Below are positions 27,701 to 38,640 of a stretch of DNA of 64,000 nt, piece by piece. A program made the translations under genes and the position numbers. The stretch lies in NCBI GenBank assembly GCA_016946835.1, contig JACVTC010000045.1:714501-778500 (forward strand). Direction: 5' to 3'. Positions within the stretch are counted from its first letter, which is position 1; every line of letters begins with the position of its first letter. Under the pieces are notes generated by a model. It was not told the DNA's origin. It worked only from the letters and a program-made list of their open reading frames with translations, and did no database searches. The stretch is from Neocallimastix lanati (nom. inval.) (Eukaryota; Neocallimastigomycota; Neocallimastigomycetes; Neocallimastigales; Neocallimastigaceae).

Positions 27701-29032
27701 TACATGTGTAGTGTTAAGGGAGAATGTTATGAAATTGCTCCAATTGCTGAACGTTACTTCAAAGATTACACAACCGTTAGAGATAATAAGTTCAAAGTTA
27801 TTAAATATGATCCATCAAAGAAGAGCAAGCGTGAAGAAAGCAGTGGATATGAAATAATTACAGAGGATGGAATCTATAAATTGGACGATGGCAGCTACTG
27901 CGAATGTGAGACTGAGAATAATGATGAAGTTTCATGTATGAACATTGACGAAGTTGGTACTAAGGTTACAGTTGATAATGAAATAGTATTGTGTAGCAAG
28001 GAAAATAAGACTATTGAATGTGTACAAGCCACTGAAGGTGGATACTATTTAATTGGTGAGGTATTAATGGAATGTTCTGCAAGTGAAGAAGGAGATCAAT
28101 TGAAATGTGAAGAAGTTATGAAGGAAGGTTACTTCCTTGCTGATGGTAAGGATGTTCTCTATGAATGTGTTGAAAAAGTTGAAGAAGTGAATGTTAGCCA
28201 AATAAATAGTGAGCTATATGAAAATATTGAAATAGAGGAAGAAAATGAAAATGCTGAAAGCAAATTGACTGAAGAAAATGAAATTGAACTTGAAAAGCGA
28301 CAAGAGAGTGAACCAAAAGTCACTGAAAAGGAACAAACTGTCACAGAGGGAGCTACTGAAACTCCAACAGAAGTGCCTGAAGAGCCAAAGGGTCCTGTTG
28401 ATGTTACTTGTAAGGCTATTGAATGTGTTGAAGGTACTGTTGTAAAGAGTGGAGGTGAAAATAGTGTTGATCTCTACATATGTAAGATAGTTGAAAACAC
28501 TGAGGAGAAGCCAACCGAAACCTCTAAAGAAGAAACTGATGAGGAGGAGGAGGATGAAGAAGACGAAGATGAGGTAATTACAAAGTATCAATGGGTATCG
28601 AAGGATTGTGAAAGTGGAAACTTCCTTAAGAAGAATGACAGTTACTATGAATGTGAAGATAAGAAAGAAAATATAAAGGAAGAATATATTGAGAAACCAA
28701 ATGAAGAACATGTAGTGACTGAACCAAAGACTCCTGTAACTAGAACAAAGACTACCACTACTACTACTGCTGAAGAGGAAGTTACAACCACATCAACAGC
28801 CGCAACCGCTTCAAGTAGTAGTGATGGAAAAACTACTACTACCAAGAAATCGAGTGTTACTACCACCACTACTTCGAAATCAGCAGATATGACTACTACC
28901 ACATCGAAGACAACTACCACCAAAACAACTGTTGCAACAACAACAACTGGTAGTGGAGCGTCTTTAAGATCAATGCCATCTTATACATTATTTATTGTAT
29001 TATTTATATTTATGTTATTTTTACATTATTGA
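9738..29032 (+). CDS. Giant cellulosome scaffoldin-like surface protein, five exons
   Basis: I read five exons: 9738-9804, 9880-9930, 10008-10823, 10960-11742 and 11901-29032. They sum to 18,849 bases (6,282 aa) and the frame is open through every join. The start is ATG 9738; the first 22 residues hold a short hydrophobic core (IGLPLLVGLCI), a weak but plausible signal peptide. The body is built of Cys-rich repeats, GYY(I/L)N...LIKC...C, best in residues 600-1700. From about residue 3680 a larger module starting C-x(5-9)-C-...-G(D/E)xC appears and alternates with GYYFF units. The end has an acidic Glu/Pro/Thr linker, a Thr-rich stalk (about 6185-6255) and a hydrophobic tail (about 6265-6282), suggesting a GPI anchor or membrane anchor. 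Family knowledge: very large, repeat-built, surface-anchored scaffoldins were described in anaerobic fungi, where they bind dockerin-bearing enzymes. The assignment rests on repeat pattern and architecture, not on a search. KR sites in acidic linkers suggest processing. Confidence 0.75.
9805..9879 (+). other. Intron 1 of the scaffoldin gene
   Basis: GTACGA donor and TTTATAG acceptor, 75 bases, phase 1. Removal joins GGA G to AT TGT and keeps the frame. The donor is less canonical than those of the other introns, so exon 1 is the least certain exon. Confidence 0.6.
9931..10007 (+). other. Intron 2 of the scaffoldin gene
   Basis: GTAAGTAT donor and GATAAG acceptor, 77 bases, phase 1; it splits a Cys codon (T/GT). 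Exon 2 (51 bases) and exon 3 are in frame across it. Confidence 0.7.
10824..10959 (+). other. Intron 3 of the scaffoldin gene
   Basis: GTAAGTAT donor and AAATAG acceptor, 136 bases, phase 1; it also splits a Cys codon. Without splicing, the frame would stop at 10897. Confidence 0.75.
11743..11900 (+). other. Intron 4 of the scaffoldin gene
   Basis: GTAAGTGT donor and ACTTAG acceptor, 158 bases, phase 1. Splicing joins AGT G to AC GCA and restores the DAGYYIN start of the long last exon. It contains a telomere-like stretch at 11791-11808. Confidence 0.8.
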
Positions 29033-30140
29033 TAGACAAAGAATAATCTAATATATTTTTAAATAATTAAATATACCAATCAATAAAAAATAAAAAAATA
29101 ATAATATCTTTTATTTTTATTAATAAATAATAAGTTTTCAATTATATATATAATATAATTTATAAGAAATTTTATTTAAAGAAATTAAATATAAAATCTT
29201 TAATTATAAAGTATTTATTTCATTAAATTTAAAAACAATAATTAACAACTACTTGTTAAAATTTAAATTATCTGTAAAAATTAAAAAAAAATACTAATAA
29301 TTTATAAATTATTCTAATATTAAAATATAAAATAATTATTCAAAAATTTAATAATCCAATAATAATATAAAAATTAGAATTATAAAATGTAATTATTTAT
29401 AAAAAAAAGTTATGAATATGCTATTATTATCATCATATATATAAAAAAAATGTAAATGTTTTTTAAAATATAAAAAAAACTAAAATTTAAATAAAATGCA
29501 AAATATTTAAAAATAATATATTATATATAGAAGTATTTAATAATTAAAATGAAAAAGTATTATATATTCTATATATAAATTTAAATATAAATGAAATAGA
29601 AATATTGAAAAACATAACATATATTTGATGTAAATTTTTAATATGATAATCAGGTATTTTAAAGTGAATATATGTCAGGTGCAGTAATAAATTTAAAATT
29701 AAACAAAATGAGAGATACAATTACATGTAAAATTTTTAATTTTCGGACTGAAAAAACTGATAAAAACAAAGAAAACATAAGTACGGTATAATTTGCGAAT
29801 AAATTTTATTTTAATTATATATCTTTGGTTTTATTAAATTTTTTTAATACTAATAATTTTATAATAATTAATTATAAAATAAATAAACCAATCTATTTTT
29901 TAAATACAATTTTTTATATTTATTTATTATATGAATAAATACAAATAAAATATATATAGGTTTGGTATATTACTTAAAAGAGAGTTTTATGGTTCATATG
30001 AAACTGTACTAAAAATTCTTTAATATATCTTTTTTTTCAATATATGAAGAATCCGTATTTTCTTTTAAAATGTTCTTTTTTTATTTTAAAAGACCATTCT
30101 TTCTTTTCCTTTGTTTATTTTATAATCGATGTTTCATTTA
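29033..30140. repeat. Scaffoldin 3' flank, parent copy of a segmental duplication
   Basis: This AT-rich flank aligns by eye with 35274-36405. Shared landmarks include TGATAGACAA(A/G)GAATAATC just after the stop, ACATGTAAA(A/G)TTTTTAATTTT, and AAAGAGAGTTT(T/C)AT near the far end. The gene-proximal part should hold the polyadenylation signals of the scaffoldin gene; AATAAA-like words are too common here to choose one. Confidence 0.7.
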
Positions 30141-31488
30141 TAATATTTTATATTATATATTAAAAACTTGATAACTTCTATACTAATATTTACTTAATAA
30201 AAATATATATGTAAATATATATATTTATATATAAATATAATACGTAATTTTATAATTATTTAAAATATTTATTATTGTATATTAATTTTAAATATATCTC
30301 ACTTTTTTTAAAAACCTTTATAATATTTATTTATTTTCTTATAGTCATTTATTTTATTATATATATTTTATAGCCAATAAATAAAAAACATAGGAAACAA
30401 AGGAAGGAAAATATATAAAATTTTTAAATTAAATATTTCTATAATATTTATTAAAAATTACCTAACAATATAATGCTTATATTAGATAAACTTTTATTTT
30501 TAGCAATTCTTAAAATGTATTTCATAAGATCTAATAAATCTGCTACCAGTAAAATTTTAATTAAATTTATATTACATTTATTATTGTTATTTATTTTATA
30601 TATATATTTAAAAAAATACTTTTACTTTAAAATATTAAAATATCAATTTTAAAGTATAATTTTGTTTCTTAAAATTATTTTAAATAATTTAATATTTATT
30701 CATAAAGATTTGAATATTACTTTCAGAAACTAATTGTATTTTATTTATTTATTGATTTATATTTATATTTGAAAAAAAAAAAAAATTTTTTTCATTGATA
30801 TTATAAATTATTTACAACCAATATATGTAAATATAAAATCCAATCAATTTTATAATTTAAAATTAAAAAAAAAAAATAATTTTAATACATATTAAAAGAG
30901 TAGCGCTTTACTAATATTATTGTTTAATCTTAACTTATTAAAATGAGATGAAAATTACATAAAATATTTTTATTATTTTAATTAAATGGTAATAATATTT
31001 AATAATTTTAATACAAATTATCATATTTATATATATGTAATATATAATTAAAATAAATTTTATATATTCAATACATTTATATATTCCTAAATATAAATTT
31101 ATACCTTTATATTTTATTAATCTTTTATAATAAAAGGTAAAAATATGTTTTAATAATTAATCAATTATAATATGTTTTAATACAAACAATTTATTAATGT
31201 ATTAATAACTAATTACAACTAAAGTAATATCAAGTTCTATTTATATTAGAATTGTGGCTAAATTTAGATACATGCTAATTTATTTAATTAATGAATTAAA
31301 TGATTTGAATCATATAGCTATATTAATTTAATCTAATATTAACATTAATTCTATCCTAATTTTTAGTAAATTAATTAATTAATAATTGTTTATTTATTTA
31401 TTTATTTATTTATTTATAATTTTTATTATAAACGATTTTTTATTCATTATTAAAAATGATTATATAATATATATATTATATATCTATA
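30141..31488. other. AT-rich intergenic DNA, no gene seen
   Basis: AT-rich sequence with no credible reading frame, RNA gene or clear repeat structure that I can see. Confidence 0.6.
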
Positions 31489-32428
31489 TATAGATTTAAA
31501 AATTAATTATAATATATCTATGTGATTAAAACATTTATACACATGCAGCCAATCAAAATAGTTTATTATAATCATTTATACATTAATTTTTTTAAATATT
31601 ATTTAATTTATTCTAATCAAAATTTGAATGAAAAAAATATTAGTAAAGGTTAGAACAAAAACTATTAGTGAATATTATTAGAAATATGCACTCATAATAA
31701 CCATAATATTATAAAGTATTATTTAGTTAATTAATAGCAATACATTATATTTTTTATTCATTGATAAACTTAAATATTTATTCATATATAAAACCTTTTT
31801 TATTTCGAACTATCTTATTATCAATTTCATATTATTAACTTTTATAACAACTACTATTAATATTAAAATTATTTATTTATTATTATTTTTTATTTATTTC
31901 ACACTATTTTATTTTCAATATCATTATTATTACTTTTATTAACACATCTAATAGTATTAAATGTACTTTATTCATTTTTTTAATTTGTTTTTTCAAGCAC
32001 TTTAAAATAGTATATATCTTTATTAATAAATATTAATAAATAGTACAATAATACTACCTATTATTAATAGTTAATCGATTATTAACTAAATAATAAGTGT
32101 AACTACTTTTATTAATGGATAAACTTAAACACAAACTAATAAATATATATATAATAATTCAAAAAAAAAATATAATCTATAGATATATTTATTTTTTTAA
32201 TTTATTTATAAAGCAATTATATAAATGAATAGAAAAAAAAATTTTTTTTAAACTAACTTTTATATTTTTCTATTCCATTGAAAAATTATATATATATATT
32301 TATAAAAAGAATCAATTTAAATAATGATAATTGGAATAATTGATAATATATACTCTTTAATATTATTAAATTTAAATCAACAATCCATATTAAAAGATTT
32401 TTTTTCTTTTAATATTAAAGTTTCTCAT

Positions 32429-32467
<39 letters not shown>

Positions 32468-32780
32468 TTTTGTTTTAATTATATTTCATTTTAATTAATA
32501 ATTTGTTTTTTTATCATATCCTATTTCTTTATTCATATATCATAACTGCATAATTAATATTTTTGAAATAATTATTAATTCAATTTTAATAATTTAATGT
32601 TTTTGTTTTAAAGAACACTATTTAAAATTAGTAATAATTATTTTTAATAAATATTAATTATTACAAAAATTATATACTATTATATAATATTAATTAGTAT
32701 AAAAATTATATACTATTATATAATAAATATTAATTAGTATAAAAATTATATACTATTATATAATAAATATTAATTAATAT
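31489..32780. repeat. Dispersed repeat, copy A (with copy at 38330-38640)
   Basis: The stretch at about 31490-31620 (ATCTATGTGATTAAAACATT, then ACACATGCAGCCAATCAAAA) resembles 38340-38440 (ATCTATGTTATTAAACCATT, then CACATGTATTCAACCAATCA). The stretch at 32565-32720 resembles 38480-38600, including ACTATTTAAAATT(A/G)(G/T)TAATAATT. Order is kept, with extra sequence between the two parts in copy A. It may be an old LTR or other element; no coding part remains. At about 32690-32780 a unit containing AAAATTATATACTATTATAT recurs in tandem. Confidence 0.5.
32430..32466. repeat. Poly-T run of 37
   Basis: An uninterrupted T run, the longest homopolymer in the window. Other long runs are T28 at 33652-33679, T29 at 45941-45969, A32 at 50736-50767, A32 at 51094-51125, T31 at 62386-62416 and A33 at 63829-63861. 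Confidence 0.9.
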
Positions 32781-33002
32781 ATTATATATTTTAAAAATTA
32801 TATTTTATAAATAATTTGATTATTTATTGATATAAAATGAAATATTCAAACCTTAATTAATATAAAATAGTTTTTATTATTCAAACATTAATTAGTGCAT
32901 TTCTCCAATTTTTATAATACAAATTTTCAATACGCCATTTATTTTTAATGGCTTGTAATATTTTTTGTTAACGCCATAAAAAATTTTAATACAATTATAT
33001 GT

Positions 33003-33017
33003 AAAAAAATAAATGTA

Positions 33018-33061
<44 letters not shown>

Positions 33062-33640
33062 AAAGTAATAATATAAGTATATAAAAATAAAATAAAATAA
33101 AATAAATATTAGAAAATGAATAGTAGAAAATGAATATAAAGTACAGATTATAAATATAAAGTACGAACTGAATAATATAATATAAAATAAAATAAAATAA
33201 AATAAAATAAATAGTTGAAATATAAATATAAAGTACAGATTGAATAAAATAAAATAAAATAAAATAAAATAAATAGTTGAAATATAAATATAAAGTACAG
33301 ATTGAATAAAATAAAATAAAATAAAATAAATAGTTGAAATATAAATATAAAGTACAGATTGAATAAAATAAAGTAAAATAAAATAAAATAAATAGTTGAA
33401 ATATAAATATAAAGTACAGATTGAATAAAATAAAATAAAATAAAATAAAATAAAATAAAATAAAATAAAATAAATGTTGAATGTGATAATATAAAAGTAC
33501 AAGTTCATAAAATAAAATAAAATAAAATAAAATAAATGTTGAATGTGATAATATAAAAGTACAAGTACATAAAAAAAAATAAAATAAAATAAATATTTAT
33601 TGCTATTTTTATTAGAGAATATTAAAAACAATTTATTTTA
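33003..33640. repeat. AT-rich minisatellite array
   Basis: A run of AAATA units at 33015-33060 is followed by about four copies of a roughly 60-base unit (about 33209-33430) containing TAGTTGAAATATAAATATAA, then AGTACAGATTGAATAAAATA, separated by AAATA runs. Two further units have GTTGAATGTGATAATATAAA and then AGTACAAGTTCAT (33475 and 33537). A 228-codon frame on the minus strand is only a translation of this array. Confidence 0.85.
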
Positions 33641-33650
33641 AAAATAAAAT

Positions 33651-33683
<33 letters not shown>

Positions 33684-33754
33684 ATATATGATAGAAAGTA
33701 AAAAAATCATTTATATTTAATGACATTATTAACAATCAATAATATTTCTTCACT

Positions 33755-33835
33755 GTTTTTTTATTTTATTCAATCTGTACTTTTATATTATTACATTCAA
33801 TATTAATTTTATTTTATTTTATTTTATATACTTGT
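33755..33835. repeat. Inverted copy of the minisatellite unit
   Basis: ATTTTATTCAATCTGTACTT, followed by TTATATTATTACATTCAATA and an ATTTT run, is the reverse complement of the two unit types in the neighbouring array. With the T28 run between them, this makes a large imperfect fold-back at about 33180-33835. Confidence 0.75.
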
Positions 33836-34066
33836 AATTATTAACATTCTTTATATATTTATTTATTTTTTTTACAAATAATCGAAAAACTAAATTTTCA
33901 AAATTTATATTAAGAATAATATGGAATAATTAATATAAAGATTTTAATTATATAATTAAAAAATATTTATAAAAACATAGAAATGGAAGAAATTCTAATT
34001 ATTGATGTTAAGTGAGTCTAACAAAGGAAAAGAGTAAATTATTATAAATAAAAAATATAAATGTAA

Positions 34067-35273
34067 AAAAAAGAGGATCAATAATCATGCCATCCATTGG
34101 AAATTATAAACTTTGTAAAGATGAAGGTAAATTCGTTGAATTTAGAAGAACTAGTACTATAGAAATTATAAACAATGAAGGAAGTAAGACAGCAGTAGAA
34201 ACTTTTTCGAACAAAATTGTTAATGCAGGTAATGGATTTTATTATAAAGGAAATGTCATGTATGAATGCAGCGGTACTTGGGTTAGTAAGGTACCATAGT
34301 AATGGCAAATACTGAGAAGTTATGAAACGCCACTGTATTAAAGGTATTGTTAACACTGGTCAATGTGAATTACCAAATTCAGGAATTAAAGAAGGAGATA
34401 TTATATATTTATTTGAAGATGGAGATATTAATCCCAAATTTTTAGCAAGTAAAGTCAATTTAAATATTAAAAGTACTCTTATAGAAGAAAATAATGATGA
34501 GATTGAAAGTACCAAATATCAATATTTCAATACAGATAAAACAATGTATTTATTAAATAGTAATAACCAATCGTTTGATCCTGTAAAAGAAAGTGGAAAT
34601 TATATATTTAAAAAAACCAGTTATTATTATAACTTAATACCATATTATCATAACTTAATACCATACAAAAGTACAGTAAATACTACAGATACCACAAGAA
34701 TTCAAATATATTCTTATGTTGGTAACTGGAGTGTTAAAAAAGAATTTAAATTTGAAAACTTTGATGAAGGTTACTATTGGAATAAGGCTGATTTAAACGG
34801 AGAAGGTATTGTCATTCAAGTAATGAATGTTCCACCAAAAAAAGAAGTTGAGGAAGAAAATAAATTAAGAAAAAGAGACGAAGATGAAAATGTAAATAAA
34901 TTTAAAGCTTATAAATAAATGTATTAGTACAAAGAAAGGGGTATGCTCTTCAGCTCAGGAAGGTAAGAAATTAGGAAAGGGAGATGCTTGTATAGTTGTT
35001 GATGGTGAATTCCGTGGATTATACCTTGCTATAGATAATATTACAAAGAATAGCAGTAACAGTAACTGTATAAGATATGATAAAGGAAATTGTGTTACTA
35101 CCAGCACTATATCTAAACCATTAGCTATGACTACTACTACCACAACGAAGACAACTTCCACCAAAACAACTGGTGCAACAACAACAACTGGTAGTGGATC
35201 ATCATTGAGATCAATGCAATCTTATACATTATTGTATTATTTATATTTATGTTATTTTTACAGTATTGATAGA
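34067..35273 (+). pseudogene. Truncated, doubly deleted copy of the scaffoldin 3' end
   Basis: Three blocks match the intact scaffoldin gene in order: 34067-34280 with parent about 20225-20440, 34282-35090 with parent about 22366-23194, and 35091-35273 with parent about 28852-29033. Two internal blocks of about 1.9 and 5.7 kb are therefore missing. The first join brings a stop (reading ends at 34299), a 2-base loss near 34905 causes a stop at 34918, and a block encoding YHNLIPY is tandemly doubled near 34630-34665. There is no scaffoldin-like 5' end or signal peptide. The homology continues past the stop into the 3' flank, so this is a DNA-level duplication, not a retrocopy. Not expected to make a functional protein. 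Confidence 0.9.
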
Positions 35274-36405
35274 CAAGGAATAATCTAATATAATTATAAA
35301 TAATTAAATATACTAATTAATTAAAAAATAAATAATAATAATAATTATATCTTTTATTTTTATTGCTAAATAATAAAATTTTAATTTTTTATATATGTAT
35401 ATATTATAAATTATTTAAAGAATAAAATATAAATATACATTAAAGTATTTATTTAATAAATTTAAATACATTAAATAATAATTAATATTATCTGTAAAAA
35501 AATTAATAATAATATATTAATTATTAAAATATTAAAATATAAAATAATTATTTAAAAATTTAATTATCTAATAATCATTATAATAATTAGAAATGTAAAA
35601 TGTAATTATTAATTAAAAAAGTTATGACTACTCTATTATTATCATTATATAAACAAAATGTAAAATTTTTTTAAAAATATAAAAATTAAAATATAAATAA
35701 AATGCAAAATATTAAAAAAATTATAAAATGAATCATTGAATAATAATGAAATGATTTTGTTATATTTTAATATAAATAAAATTATTTAGAAATAAATATT
35801 TGAAGTAAAAAATTTCATGTGATTAGTCAAATGATTAATATAAATTAATCATATGATTAGTCATAGGTTTTAAGGAAAGTATAGGACACGTGTTAAAATA
35901 AATTTTTAAAATAAATAAAACTTGTGATTAATCACATGTAAAGTTTTTAATTTTTGGACTAAAAAATTAGAATAATTAAACAAAAGAACGTTATAATTGC
36001 AAATAAAATTTGTTTTATATATATCTAAAGTAAAATTATTTAGCTTTTTTTACTAATTATTATATAAAAATTAATTATAATAAAAAAAGGAGGGTTTACG
36101 TTTTAAATATGATTATAATTATATTAAAATTTTTTATATTTATTTATCAAATAGAATTAATAGTAATAATATTGATGGTTTTGGTATTTCTTAAAAGAGA
36201 GTTTCATTTTTCGTATTAAACTTTTCTAAAATTTCTTTTATGTAAGTTTTTTTTAATATATATAAAATCCGTTTTTTTTTTTTTTTTTTTTTTAATAAAT
36301 TTAATTCCTATTATATTTGTTATAGTATTTTCTTTTAATTTTTCTTTTATAATTTTTAGCTACAAGTCTTTCTTTTCTTTTTGTTATTTCATCATCAGCG
36401 TTTCT
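35274..36405. repeat. 3' flank, duplicated copy
   Basis: Non-coding homolog of 29033-30140, diverged by many small indels and substitutions. It ends before the glycosyltransferase gene. A T run lies at about 36272-36292. Confidence 0.7.
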
Positions 36406-36963
36406 TTTTAAATTCTTTATCTACCCAGAAATTTTTTAATTAAATAAAAGTTAATTACAATGAAAATTGAATCTCCGAAAATTCTGAATTTTTAATTTAA
36501 AAAATTTTGAGATGGAATTTTTAAAAAGCAGAAATGATCGAAAAGTCGAATATGAAAAAATAAAAAAAAATAAGATGTTTAAAGAGTATGAAATATTAAT
36601 ATTCTAAAATTGGAAAATATTGATAAAGGAAATTAAATGAAGCAAGAAATTTAAAATTAAGATGTATTGTATTGATACATCAAACAAATATTAAACTATT
36701 TTAATTTTTCTTTTTATAAATACAAAATAAACTTATTAAAATTATTAAGTATGTTATAAATTACGCTTAACTATTTAAAATTTAAAATTTAACACCCGAT
36801 AATAACAAAGCCAATTTAAATTTAAAAAATAATTTAAAATTAAAAAATAGTTAATAAGTATATAAATATAAAATAGTTTAATAAATTGATTCAATAATAT
36901 TATTCTGTTATAACAATAATTTTCATATTGAAATTATACTATCTAAAAACAAATATACGAAAA
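36406..36963. other. AT-rich intergenic DNA upstream of the glycosyltransferase gene
   Basis: No gene is seen. This stretch must carry the promoter of the downstream glycosyltransferase, but no core element is distinguishable in the AT-rich background. Confidence 0.6.
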
Positions 36964-38052
36964 ATGAATCTAAATAACAAATGCTTATTTATTACTATAT
37001 TAATTTTTACAATAGTATATGTTAAATTAGATTATGCACTTTACGAACCAACATCGGAGGATCAAAGATTATTATTACGCTGTAAGAATAGATGTTATAG
37101 TAATAATAGCTCATTAAAAAAGTTTTGTAAAACATGTCTTTCCTTAGGCATTCTAGATAACAAAAACGAAGAAGAAAATTCTACACGGAATTTAAACTTT
37201 AACATTCGTACTCCTCTTAGGGTTGCTTTATGTGCAATTGTAAAAAATGAAAATCCCTATATACGAGAATGGATCAATTATTACAAAGATATGGGGATAG
37301 ATAAAATCTTATTGTATGACAATAATGATATCGATGGTGAAAGATTAGAAGATGTAATTAAAGACTATATAGAAAATAAATTTGTTAATGTATTTAATAG
37401 AAGAGGAATCATTATACAAAATAGGGCGTATGGAAAATCAACACAAGGGTTAGCGTATCATAGTTGCTATTATAATAATTATAAAAATTATGATTGGATT
37501 GCTTTTTTCGATATTGATGAATTTCTTTCAATTGATTATAAATATAATGATATTTTTGAATTTTTAAGCGATTTCAATGATTATGATGGCATTAAAGTTC
37601 AGTGGAGAATGTTTGGAGATAACGGACAGTTATATTATGAAAATAAGCCGGTAATTGAGAGATTTTTAAGTAACAATAACTTTAAACATGACAGAACAGT
37701 TAAAAGTATAATCAAATGCAGAGATTATGATTTCAAATTATTATTTGGCGCACACGGATTTTCAAATAGAGCACCTGCTGTTGTAAATGTAAATAAAAAT
37801 AGAGTTTATGGGTATCGTGATTCTAAAATTTATTATAATTTGCCAGTTTATTTGAATCATTTTTATTCTAAATCTACTGAAGAATTTATTAAAAGAAAGT
37901 ATAAAAAATCAGATGCAACTTTTGGTAATAAACATAATGGAAATTATCAAATAGATTCTTTAATGAAAAAGTATTTTCAATATAATAATGTTACTAAGGA
38001 GAAAATAGACTTATTCAATAATATTAAAAAGGAATTGGATGGAGTCAAGTAA
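36964..38052 (+). CDS. Type II membrane glycosyltransferase, DUF23/GT92-like
   Basis: A 362-aa intronless protein. I chose ATG 36964; the frame is open upstream but has no earlier ATG. Residues about 7-22 (CLFITILIFTIVYV) form a signal anchor, followed by a short stem with paired cysteines (RCKNRC, FCKTC; about 39-58). The catalytic core starts near residue 85 with CAIVKNENPYIREW, then DKILLYDNN (about 113-121), the DxD-type motif FFDIDEF (about 181-187), and a C-terminal YLNHFYSKSTEEF with basic residues (about 297-312). Family knowledge: this order is typical of GT-A fold transferases of the Glyco_tranf_2_4/DUF23 (GT92) group. The DID motif would bind a metal-nucleotide sugar. Inference: a Golgi enzyme acting on N-glycans or surface glycoproteins. 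Donor and acceptor are not determinable from the sequence. Confidence 0.82.
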   Translation: MNLNNKCLFITILIFTIVYVKLDYALYEPTSEDQRLLLRCKNRCYSNNSSLKKFCKTCLSLGILDNKNEEENSTRNLNFNIRTPLRVALCAIVKNENPYIREWINYYKDMGIDKILLYDNNDIDGERLEDVIKDYIENKFVNVFNRRGIIIQNRAYGKSTQGLAYHSCYYNNYKNYDWIAFFDIDEFLSIDYKYNDIFEFLSDFNDYDGIKVQWRMFGDNGQLYYENKPVIERFLSNNNFKHDRTVKSIIKCRDYDFKLLFGAHGFSNRAPAVVNVNKNRVYGYRDSKIYYNLPVYLNHFYSKSTEEFIKRKYKKSDATFGNKHNGNYQIDSLMKKYFQYNNVTKEKIDLFNNIKKELDGVK

Positions 38053-38329
38053 ACATTAAAATTTATTACTTTTATATGTAATTTCAACAAAAATTAAATA
38101 TTAGAAAGGAGTATAAAAAGTATCTATAATTAATTTTCTATAGAGGATATAAAAAATAATTAAAATTAAGTATAGGTATTCAAAGATAAACAAATATATT
38201 TTTTCAGAATGTTTAGGTTTAGGAGGGAATATGTGAAATACGTGAAATGTAAAATGTTTTTATAATGTTTAATAATCATGTGTTATATAATTAAATATAT
38301 AAGCCACAAATTATTCACATGAGTAAAAT
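38053..38329. other. Intergenic DNA 3' of the glycosyltransferase gene
   Basis: AT-rich; no gene seen. AAGCCACAAA at about 38302 resembles a motif in the LTRs of elements 2 and 4. Confidence 0.5.
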
Positions 38330-38640
38330 TAATTATATTATATCTATGTTATTAAACCATTTATTCACATGTATTCAACCAATCAAAAGTGTTTATTATA
38401 ATAATTTTTTATAAGTATTATTTAAATATGGGATAGGATTTGGGCTAGTGTTATATAACATAACTATATAATATTATTGAAATAATTATTATTTATTCAA
38501 TTTTAAATAAATGTTTTATAGAATACTATTTAAAATTGTTAATAATTGTTACATATTAAATATTAATTATAATAAAAATTATATATTATTATATAATAAA
38601 TATTAAATATTATAAAATTTTTATTATATTTTATATATTT
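38330..38640. repeat. Dispersed repeat, copy B (with copy at 31489-32780)
   Basis: Shares the CACATG...CCAATCAAAA segment and the ACTATTTAAAATTGTTAATA segment with copy A, in the same order and orientation but with less intervening sequence. Confidence 0.5.

Noticed and set aside
28159-28923. Long minus-strand frames opposite the scaffoldin C-terminus
   Set aside because: Val- and Ser-rich shadows of the Thr- and Glu-rich coding strand.
32945-33631. 228-codon minus-strand frame of Ile/Leu/Phe/Tyr
   Set aside because: It is a translation of the AAATA minisatellite; no complex sequence, and its hydrophobicity comes from the repeat.
36928-36963. Upstream extension of the glycosyltransferase start
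   Set aside because: The first codon there is TTG; the ATG at 36964 is followed directly by the signal-anchor segment.
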